The notes under the pieces are model-generated. The model was not told the origin of the DNA and ran no database searches. It saw only the letters and a program-made list of their open reading frames with translations. This document shows, piece by piece, positions 55,479 to 64,000 of a stretch of 64,000 nucleotides of DNA. The stretch is taken from assembly GCF_963855985.1 (NCBI RefSeq), contig NC_087107.1, positions 5,332,001 to 5,396,000 on the forward strand, written 5' to 3'. A program made the translations under genes and the position numbers. This DNA is from Ostrinia nubilalis. Lineage: Eukaryota > Arthropoda > Insecta > Lepidoptera > Crambidae. Positions within the stretch are counted from its first letter, which is position 1. Each line of letters begins with the position of its first letter.

Positions 55479-57925
55479 GGTCAGTTTTGTTTGGTTCACA
55501 ATAAAAAGTACAGGATTTACTTAACTAGCCCATGACGTAACAAAAGATCTCATGAAAGTTCTTATCTACATTGCTGCTGCACCAATTTTGCTATCAAGTG
55601 TTTCACCGTGGGTATATATGGTGAAATGAACGGTGAAACCCATCTTGCTCAAATGCTCACATTACACCGAAAGCTAAATTGTAACATGATTTACTTGGCA
55701 GCTGAGGCATATACAGAAGGACCGTCCCTTTTTGCACACCTTAAATTTTTGGGTAAAATGGGTGCTGCTCTTATTCATCATCGAATTCTCAAAAACTTAT
55801 TTTTATTATTCATTTATTTAGGCATACCAACAACATTACATACAAAGTAATATGCTTTAGAAGTTGTTCCCAAACTAATTTATTTGTGGACCTGAATCAA
55901 CCCCCATTGGAACCCTTTCTAAATAATAGAGAGCCTTATAGGATCTTAAGAATACATAGGCTGTTCTTCTTTTGCCTCGCCTTATCCTTTTACGCGGAGT
56001 TGTCTTTCCCAATCTTGCGCCGCCATTTACTCGTATGTCTATCTCGAACGTCTTGTCGTGGAGTCCCAAACTCCAAATACATTCATTCATGTCCTTTTGG
56101 ACAATCGTCATTCAGGATCTTTAAGGAAGGAATTTTAAGCTAGGAAATGGCCCAGGCAATGAAAGAAAATGAGACTACTGAATGTTATTGAAGTGAGCAT
56201 TGAGCAAGCGAATTCCCCGCGGCGGCGCGTGCTCACGTTGCCCAACTAGCGTTTCACGCAAGATCTTGCTAATCCTAACTAATAGTGTTGGTTCGTCTTT
56301 CATTCATAATACAATGATTTACTGTGTAATGTATAGAGGTATTGCTAAGCGTCTAAGAGGTAATAACTTGCGCTACAATCAGGGACGTGTGGTGCTTATT
56401 GTTAATATACGTAAATGTAATTTATTTATGAAAGAAAGTAAAATTTTATTTAGTCCAAAATCCTTAAGAAAATCAATAGTTTGAAATTCGCGAGTAGACT
56501 AAAGACAATGCTATGCCCCCAATACCAGTAGACTGCATTTCAGGTGTCATCCACAGCCATAGAAAGTCATCAACTTCTTTATGACCTCTTTTCCTAGTAT
56601 AAATCATTGCTTTAACGACAACCATGGTTACCAAAATGTTACCTTTAGTGCGGAGTAAAATCCTTCAATCCCTTTCTATTATGTTTCAAGCAATACAATG
56701 TTAAACTTCCATCCTATGCTCTTGCTCACACTCTGCCAATCTAAATTATATTCTATTGCTTTCCACTTCATGTTGTTACGAACTCTCTGAAGTAGTCCCA
56801 GCAATAAGGAAATGCAGTAGGACCACTATCATTTCCCCAAGAACCTTTGGCTGGACTCACTTTTGCTCCTCTTATGTAAAAACCGCTCAGTGCACGAAGG
56901 ATGGACTATCTAATTTAGGATTGCAGTTAGTCTATGTAGGTATGTATGTAGTGGACCATTTTTACTGAAAAATTCGGCATGATTCGGTATATACCAAGCC
57001 TTCTAATATTGATTGCAATATGCTAGCTGATGCCAGCTATGATGAGAGCCCGCCCGCGCAGCTTTCGCCGCACATCGCGTTTGAAAGTGACGCCCGCGCA
57101 CTGACAAATTTGGAGCGATTTACCTTACAGAAAATAGGGTTGTGTTTATACCGATTTGTTACAATACAGGCGTGAGTAACAAACCTATTAGGAGCACAAA
57201 AGAAAAAGAGCCAAATTGATATTTAGTCCCATTTATTTAAACCTTTTTTGAACGCACATTTGAAAAGTTCCAATTAATTAATAAGTCACGAATACCAGAC
57301 AGAAAAACAGACTCGGTCTATTGCATTTACTGCAATGGATTCGTGAATAAGACTAATTAAACTTGTATTAAAATTGGAAAATTATAAAGATACTTTACTA
57401 TTTGCTGCAGAAAAACCCTCGAGCAGCTTGGTACTGTACAAAAAGTCGCTTATAAACTCATTAATTTCATAGTTTTCGATTCCACCATTGGAATGAGACA
57501 TGCACAAGACGGTGGAAGCTAATTTATGTTCCCTTTCAAAGTGAATCTATTATTTTTTGTTCAAATAATCGAAAAGCGATTTGTTTCTGTCAACGAGCGC
57601 GCTGAAGTCACGCGATTAGGGCGTGTCCACACGATGAGGCTAAAGACCAGTTTAATAGACAGGCATTTTTGTTTTTATAATATGAAAAACTCGGTAAGTT
57701 CCGTGAGCAGGGGCAGCCAGGGGTAAAGAATGAAGAACCCCTACATTCGTAATAGAGGAAGCTAAAAACAAAAATAAAGTAAAGTAAGTAACCAATGGAC
57801 ATTCAGCTAAGAGAGCACACTTTTCGTGAGAAGGAAAACAAGAGGAACCTACTACAGACAAAAATTACAATAGATAAGTAAAAACCACTAGATAGGCTGT
57901 TAAATACCTACCTGCCTACCTCGAT
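55479..57925. other. no gene recognised
   Basis: About 2.4 kb of mostly unique-looking sequence with short frames. GC patches at 56210-56240 and 57045-57100 carry no coding signal. Confidence 0.4.
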
Positions 57926-59297
57926 CTACTGACAACCCTATGACTCTTTTTGCGGACGATAGTACTCTGACTGTAGCATGTAAGCGACCTGACATTTATG
58001 AAAATGACATAAATAATTCTTTGACATCAATAATTTCATGGTTAGACAATAATAATTTAAAAATAAATATTTCTAAGACACAAGTTATGAAATTCCGACA
58101 AAGAATAATATCTGCACCTGACATAAATGTAATATACAATAACATGACAATCTCTGAAGTAGACAGTGCAAAATTTCTAGGAATATTCATAGATAAACAA
58201 CTGAACTGGAAGACACACATCAGTGGCGGCGTAGCATGGGTTGGCACCCGGGGCGATCACCCCCCCCCTACCCCCCGTCATAACTCCTAAGGCACCCCCT
58301 GACACCCCCCAGGATTTTTGGGATTACCTACCGATTCGTAGATTGAAAGACAATCGCACCCCCCTCCCCCCTGTATCATGACATAGACTGCAGACTTGTC
58401 ATGCAGATGCGCTAATCGGTACTAATCTGCGCGACTTGTGTCACCCCCTGATGCTTGGCAGTTGGCACCCGGGGCGGACCGCCCCCACCGCCCCCCCCTT
58501 ACGCCGCTACTGACACACATAGAGTACCTAAGTAAAAAGTTGAGTAGTTCTGCATACGCACTATACAAGTTAGCTCCACTACTGAACGTTGATTCTCTGC
58601 TCTTGGCGTACCATGGCTTAGTGGCGTCGAATTTGAGATACGGCGTTATTTTCTGGGGGAATTCTACTGACAAAGAAATTATTTTTAAAATGCAGAAACG
58701 TTGTATACGAGCAATGTTTGGAATGAAAGCGGCTGATAGTTGTAAGCCAGTTTTCAAAAAACATAAAATTTTAACATTTCCGTCAATATATATTTTAGAA
58801 ATAGTACTGTTTGTTAAGGCCAATCCGTCACTTTTTATTCGTTTAGAGGATGTTGTCAGTCGCAACCGACGCGACTACTCAAGACTACGGATGCCCCCCT
58901 CAAATTCAGCTCTTATGAGTAAAAGTATATTATGTATGGCACCTAGAATTTACAATAACATCCCCTTAACAATAAAAAAATTAGAATTGTATGAATTTAA
59001 AATGAAGGTTAAAAATTTATTAATTGAAAAATGTTATTATAATCTGACGGACTTCCTAAGTGACAAATTTTGATTTACTTCTTAATATATTTTTTTCCAT
59101 TTAATCTGATTATGCAACATTGACTTTAACTTTAATTTGATTTGATTATGCAGTATTATTGTAAATGATATTTTATTTTTAATTTAATTTGTACACCGCA
59201 AAGGTACGACATGTTGATACCATTTTAAATGCTGACTTAACACCTTATGTACACATGTTTGAACAAATAAATGTATCTTTATCTTTATCTTTATCTT
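57926..59297 (+). pseudogene. 5'-truncated Jockey/CR1-type non-LTR retrotransposon, split by a MITE
   Basis: The first half (57940-58220) encodes the catalytic FADD of reverse transcriptase and the LKINISKTQVMKF motif, running to the LNWK palm/thumb segment. The second half (58521-59073) continues with YLSKKLSSSAYALYKLAPLL and NLRYGVIFWGNS and ends SDKF. Removing the MITE and one target duplication makes the frame continuous, so the LINE was otherwise intact here. The 3' UTR ends in an (ATCTTT)n tail near 59297. The ORF upstream of the FADD motif, including endonuclease, is missing. Confidence 0.88.
58213..58520. mobile_element. hAT-type MITE inside the LINE, 8-bp target duplication
   Basis: The element 58221-58512 has ends CAGTGGCGGCGTA and TACGCCGCTACTG (one mismatch) flanked by ACACACAT at 58213-58220 and 58513-58520. 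The interior is C-rich (CACCCGGGGCG at both sides, long CCCCCC runs) and non-coding. Confidence 0.92.
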
Positions 59298-59781
59298 TAA
59301 ATGTTAAGCATTTATATGCATGCATGTTAAATCCTAAGATCGTCATGTGTCCATGGAAAAAAATATCAGTATTACGAGTAAATATTGAGTCACCATCGGT
59401 ATAAGCTCACGGTGTGACCGTGGCTTCATAGCAAATGATCTACAGAGTCTGAAAACTTAAATTGTTATTTTCTATCCAAAACAAAATACAAAACAAACAT
59501 ATAAACCGGCCGATGAACTCCGATAATCGTAGAAATGTTACCAAAAACTATTTCAGGGGTCGTGATATCTACATTTGCCAAAAATAAGCGTGTTTGTTCC
59601 GAGGTAAACCATTCGTGTCTTGTATAATGGTTTTATTTGTCCTAAGTTTTTAGGTTATTTCGTCTATGAATTCGAATTGATAGCCAATTTATAGTTTTCT
59701 TTTGTTTTTCTTTATATTCCTGATACTTATTTAGGTACTGTCGCGAGCTATGACTAACTTACCAAGCGTATACATTAACAC
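59298..59781. other. AT-rich, no feature supported
   Basis: Sequence between the LINE tail and the probable LTR; nothing recognised. Confidence 0.4.
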
Positions 59782-60250
59782 TGTTTACTTAACTATAAAT
59801 AAATAAATCTTTTGGACAATTCCACACAGCGCCAGCTAGCCCCAAAGTAAGCAACTTAATGCTTGTGTTATGGGTGCTAGCTTAACGGATATACTACTTA
59901 TATACTCTTTTTTTAAATACATACATATTATACATAGTAACACCCCAGGCCCGTCACAGAAATTAAAATTCGTCATTTCAATTTCTGCCCGGCCGGGAAT
60001 CGAACCCGGGACCTCTCGGCATAGTAGTTCGTTCTGAACCACTACACCAAACGGCCGACATAAATAAACTCAATTGAAACTAGTTTTCATTACCTAAAGT
60101 AGGATTTAAAGAGAGATGATAGAGACCTTTGAGAAATCAAAGACCGTAGTGTATTCGTATCGCGTTTAATATAAGACTAAACTGTCAACGGCGCTGCACA
60201 CATATTTATATAGTGGTGTTAAGTCTACCCTCTTTATTCTATACATTACA
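59782..60250 (-). repeat. probable 3' LTR of the minus-strand Ty3/gypsy element, interrupted by a SINE
   Basis: On the minus strand a polypurine tract (AGGAGGGAGG, 60260-60251) is followed by TGTAATGTATAG, a TATA-like CTATATAAAT and a 3' part beyond the SINE that may end at GTAAACA (59782). The start is well supported by the tract; the other end is a guess because no second LTR lies in the window. Confidence 0.5.
59804..60059 (-). mobile_element. tRNA-derived SINE
   Basis: The minus strand starts GTCGGCCGTTTGGTGTAGTG, with box A GGTGTAGTGGTT and box B GGTTCGATTCCC, then a body (GAATTTTAATTTCTGTGACG, GGCCTGGGGTGTTACTATG) and a TTATTTATTTATA tail. Probable target duplication ATAAATAAA on both sides. 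The body matches 19576-19675. Confidence 0.75.
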
Positions 60251-60268
60251 CCTCCCTCCTTAATAAAC

Positions 60269-61717
60269 GTTTACAGTAGGGCTTGCAATATCGGATAGTT
60301 TTCAACTCCGGAACTGATTTCCGATATTGGGCACTCAACTCCGGAATTCCGGTTCTAGTTCCGGAGTTGGTTAAAAAAAGAAAGCGCCTTCCGACAAACA
60401 CGTACACGTAACTATGTGGCCTCCACTTTAGAACCTTGCCCCATCGGCCGTCTGTTCTACGTACTATGTGCCCTGCCCATTGCCACTTTAGCTTGTTAAT
60501 CCGATCGCTATACGAGTATGTCAGGCAACTTTAGTTCGTTTACAAATCTCCTCATTTCTGGTTTGATCTCGAAAAGAAACACCGAGCATAGCACTCTCCA
60601 TACCATGGTGTGCAACTTTGAGCTTATTATAAGGCCTTATAGTAAGAGGCCACGTTTCCGAACCGTGTGTCATCACTACTGGTAACACACACTGATTGTA
60701 GACTTTCGTCTTTAGGCACTGAAGTGTTTTGGTCGAAAAGATGTTATGTAGTTTCCAGAACGCTGCCCAGCCGAGTTGAATTCGACGTATTATTACATCT
60801 CCCTGCCTCACAGCTCGCTGCAGAGGAATCGCCCTCGTGTTCAGCCAGGCTCAAAGACCTTCTCATAGTCTAAGAACGCCAAGCATATAGGCAAGTTAGA
60901 CTCTTCGGTCTTCTGTATAACCTGCCGTAGCGTATAGATGCGGTATATGGTAGTGTAAACGTTTCGATAACTGGCTTCCTCGAGAAACTATAAGTCATCG
61001 AACCTACGCGCGAGACTTTTCGTGATGGCTCTCAAAAACAGCTTGTAGACATGACTCAGAGTCAGAACCCAGATGGGTCTGTAATTCTCCTTTCTCTTTA
61101 ATAAGGCTTTTACCCCTTTCTTAAAGAAAAACACCACCAAGCATTTGTTCCGTGCCTCTGGCATTATTCCCTGGAGTAAGACGGAGTTACAGTCTATGAA
61201 GGACTTTCAGTATCGGCATATCACCTGCTGCATTTAGAAGCCCCGAGGTTATTCCGTCATCACCCGGTGCCTTGTTGTTCTTTAGCTGTTTGAGAGCCAT
61301 CCTAATCACGTAAGGGCTGATGTCTGGCTAATCTTCGGTATAGTGTCGAGTTAGCTTAGCTGTTGGAACTGTCCTGTGGCTGAGATATTAACAGGTTTTA
61401 CTCTATCATCCGCTCTCTTCAGCTGGCTTCGCCCATTAGAGTTGTCTCTAGCAAACATTTTGGAGCTTTGGTTTCGCCCTATTGCCTCTTTAATATTATT
61501 ACTAATAAAGTTGCGAATACATATCTCAAGGACTTCCTTATCTAAGAACCTATTTTGATACTTAAACGTTTTGAAAACTTAAAATAATTTATGAAAAATT
61601 TCAATATCGGAATACGATATTGGCTTCAGTTCCGGAATTGAAATATCGGAAAAAATGTATCCGAAATTCCGGAGTTACGAAATTCCGGAATTCCGGTATT
61701 CAAGCCCTAGTTTACAG
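60269..61717. mobile_element. hAT-like element with 8-bp target duplication, carrying RTE sequence
   Basis: The element 60277-61709 begins TAGGGCTTGCAATATCGG and ends GGTATTCAAGCCCTA (inverted TAGGGCTTG ends), flanked by GTTTACAG at 60269-60276 and 61710-61717. About 100 bp at each end are rich in CCGGAATTCCGG-type repeats; the middle is an RTE pseudogene. No hAT transposase. Confidence 0.85.
60415..61545 (-). pseudogene. decayed RTE-type reverse transcriptase
   Basis: The minus strand encodes ALKQLKNNKAPGDDGIT (a reverse transcriptase fingers motif) near 61300 and, in a separate frame at 60521-60811, VYNQCVLPVVMTHGSETWPL, typical of the RTE C-terminal region. Frameshifts and stops separate the pieces. 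It lies inside the hAT-like element. Confidence 0.8.
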
Positions 61718-61843
61718 TAAAACTACAACATCACAAATTATTTGCAGTAAGATATGATTTTTAAACAGTATATAAGAAAACTATAAAATATTATCACAAC
61801 AAGTAACTTATAACTAAGTATACAATTTTATTATTAAATTTCA

Positions 61844-63345
61844 TTATGAGTAGCCGTATCTATTAGGTGGTTTCCTCTCCCTTAAGGGGTAACGGCGTTC
61901 ACCGGTGGACGGTACAACACTGTTTGTGTCTGTACTATGAGTACCACTGCCCTCCACCCCGCCGCCCAACTCAGAGCCAATCGACCCGCTCACCGAGTCC
62001 GAAGACGACCCCCCAGTCTCCGACTCCACTGGCAACTGTGGCCACCCTACTAAGCCTTGCTTACTTGTACCGTTTGAATGAGTTGTTGTGCCTTTTGGTA
62101 AACTTGGTTCATGGTGTTTTGACTTAAGTTTTATTTGATCAATGTGTCGATGTACCACTGTGCCGTCTAAGGAAATAATATTGTAATCCGTACTGCCTAG
62201 TCTTTCATCGATTGCACCTTCTAGCCACTTAGTTGGTCCCCGGTACGAGCGATACCACACGGCGTCGCCCGGCTGCAGCTCGCGGTGCCCCCCGCCGGCC
62301 GCCCGCAGCTGGCGCTCCTGGGCCCGCTGCACTCGCTGCTCCCGGGAGGGCTTCAGTCGATCCAACCTAGTACGCAGTGACCGCCCCAGCAACATCAACG
62401 CTGGGCTTTCCCCGGTTGTGCTATGTTCAGTATTACGGTACATCAGTAAATACCGCTGTAAAGCCACTTCTGTATTCACCCCCTGTCTGACAGCTTTTGT
62501 GATGACCATTTTACACGTTTTTACGGCATTTTCAGCGGCTCCATTCGAAGCTGGATGATAAGGGGCCGATACTAAATGCTCCATACCGTTATGCATAAGA
62601 AATAATCGAAATTCCTCGCTACTGAAAGGTGGTCCGTTGTCACTTACAATCTGTCGGGGAATGCCAAACCTCGCAAAAATCTCCCTTAGTTTATTAATGA
62701 CTGAATTTGCTGTAGTTGTGTTCATTTGACATATTTCAATCCATTTTGAATAAGCATCTATTAAAACTAAATAACGACGCCCGTCTATAGGCCCTAAAAA
62801 ATCCAAATGCAATCTGGACCAAGGTCGACTTGGCCAGGGCCACGGCTGGGGTGCGTGGTGGGGCGGCGCCGCCGCGGTCTCGGCGCACACGCTGCAGGCG
62901 CGGCACATCGCCTCCACGGCCTCATCGATGCCGGGCCACCACACATAACTACGAGCTATACATTTTGTCTTAACAATACCCATGTGAACGTCATGAAGTT
63001 CTTGTAAAATTTTATTATGACACAATTTAGGTACTACCAACCTATGACCCCACATTATACAACCTAACTCAGAATATAATTCGAGTCGTCTATTAAAGTA
63101 TGGTTTCAGTTCCTTGCTGTCAACCTCATCTGGCCAACCATCTCTGATGAAGCTTAACACCCGGCCGAGGATTGGATCCCTTTGTGTTTCCTTTTTTATT
63201 TCCCTGAAATCTAACATCAATGCCTCCGATGCAAAATGTAAATACGTTTGCTCTGGTTCATCATCATTGCTGCTACTCCTATCTTTTGCTTTATAACTAT
63301 CAACTAACCGCGATAAAGCATCAGCTGTGTTGGCGTTTGTATTTA
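61844..63345 (-). CDS. Ty3/gypsy-type Pol C-terminus (end of RNase H plus integrase), 5'-truncated
   Basis: About 500 codons open on the minus strand. The first residues from the element (NTNANTADALSRLVD) are the very end of RNase H. Integrase follows with the zinc-binding H..H..C..C segment (HDVHMGIVKTK, CRACSVC) and a catalytic triad in LHLDFLGPI, IVSDNGPPF and NGAAENAVK. The tail is Ser/Gly-rich and ends YPLRERKPPNRYGYS. It is of the 'K02A2.6-like' Ty3/gypsy kind, different from the errantivirus at 44857. The first dozen codons of the open frame (MVTGLSIVFGT, up to 63385) derive from an unrelated repeat joined at about 63345, so protease and reverse transcriptase are absent. Confidence 0.88.
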
Positions 63346-63940
63346 TACAGGGTGTCCCAAAAACAATGGATAACCCTGTAACCATCGATAGGCCTCGCCA
63401 TGGTCTCCCTAACGTCCATTTTTGACCCCAGTAAAAATATCACCGTTTTCAAGATTTTTAAGTTTTTGTGCATTTTTAGAAAATTGCCACCTGCGATTAC
63501 TTTTTCTCATGCCATTTCTACAAATGAGGATACTTTTCAATCTAGTTTTTTTCCTTATCACAAGGGATAGTTGGGCTATCAAAAGAAAAGATAAAAATTC
63601 AACAAACTAGTTTAAAAGTATGAAAATTTTAAGAAATTGCAGAGAAGAAGGAAAAATTAATTCATTGTCTTGCACTTTTGATCAGCCATCGTGTAAAAAA
63701 AATGTAGGAAGACCATCGTGCCCATTACCTTGAAAACTTCCTTGGTTAATTGAGATTCTGAAAAGGTATCACAAGCTTATGTATTCTGTATTTTTTCTAT
63801 CTTATGGCTACTTGAATAGCAACTAGTATGAAAACTGCAAAAATGAGTTTTTCTCGTAATAGTTAAACTAGGACTGCATAGTGGCATTAAATACAAACGG
63901 ATAACTTTTAGCGTAGGAATTTTAATAAAGCAACATTTTA
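63346..63940. repeat. unclassified repeat adjoining the truncated gypsy element
   Basis: Begins at ACAGGGTGTCCCAAAAACAA on the + strand, a terminus type often seen at arthropod repeat ends, and continues as AT-rich sequence with no coding content. It appears to have replaced the 5' part of the gypsy element. Confidence 0.35.
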
Positions 63941-64000
63941 TCATCATCATCATCATCATCATTTCAGCCATAGGACGTCCACTGCTGAACATAGGCCTGT
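63941..64000 (-). mobile_element. RTE-type LINE 3' end, running off the window
   Basis: (CAT)7-type repeat then TTTCAGCCATAGGACGTCCA and CTGCTGAACATAGGCCTG, the cleanest copy of the RTE terminus here. Confidence 0.88.

Noticed and set aside
59990..60059. tRNA gene on the minus strand
   Set aside because: Box A and box B are good, but the sequence runs into a SINE body with an A/T-rich tail and probable target duplication, and shares that body with 19576-19675.
62807..63007. Plus-strand open frame over the gypsy integrase
   Set aside because: Antisense shadow of the integrase coding sequence.

Overview
The window looks like nuclear DNA of a moth or butterfly (Lepidoptera). It is AT-rich, has long introns and very little coding sequence, and is crowded with repeat types common in Lepidoptera: 3' fragments of an RTE-type LINE ending in ATG repeats, tRNA-derived SINEs, Helitron-like elements, many short inverted-repeat (MITE) elements and Ty3/gypsy elements. 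There are no bacterial-style operons. Family names here come from reading the sequence, not from a database search.

Only one host gene can be supported. It is a five-exon takeout/juvenile-hormone-binding-protein-family gene on the + strand (39397-54828). Its exons join in frame at GT/AG sites to give a 255-residue secreted protein with a signal peptide. All four introns are hosts for mobile elements or simply long. Intron 3 carries a complete errantivirus-type LTR retrotransposon (44857-52350) in the same orientation as the gene. This element has 403-bp LTRs that differ at one base, a 4-bp target duplication (AGGT), a tRNA-Ser-type primer binding site, gag, pol and env reading frames, and a polypurine tract. 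Gag and pol overlap in a way that points to one -1 frameshift site. The env frame lacks an obvious start codon, signal peptide and N-terminal part.

The left 39 kb (1-39396) has no gene I can support. It holds dispersed repeats: Helitron-like elements (2605-3600), a compound MITE directly abutting a hAT-type MITE (6466-7062), a foldback MITE family present in six copies across the window, RTE 3' fragments on both strands (one with an inverted 5' end), SINE-like pieces, a short retroposon with an 18-bp target duplication (17011-17233), and a foldback element nested inside another element whose empty counterpart lies at 52396-52539.

The right end (55-64 kb) is a mobile-element graveyard. It contains a 5'-truncated Jockey/CR1-type LINE cut in two by a hAT MITE (57926-59297). 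Beyond it lies the 3' end of a second, minus-strand Ty3/gypsy element with an open integrase frame (61844-63345). The 3' region of that element was invaded by a hAT-like element carrying a decayed RTE reverse transcriptase (60277-61709), and its probable LTR was invaded by a tRNA-derived SINE (59804-60059).
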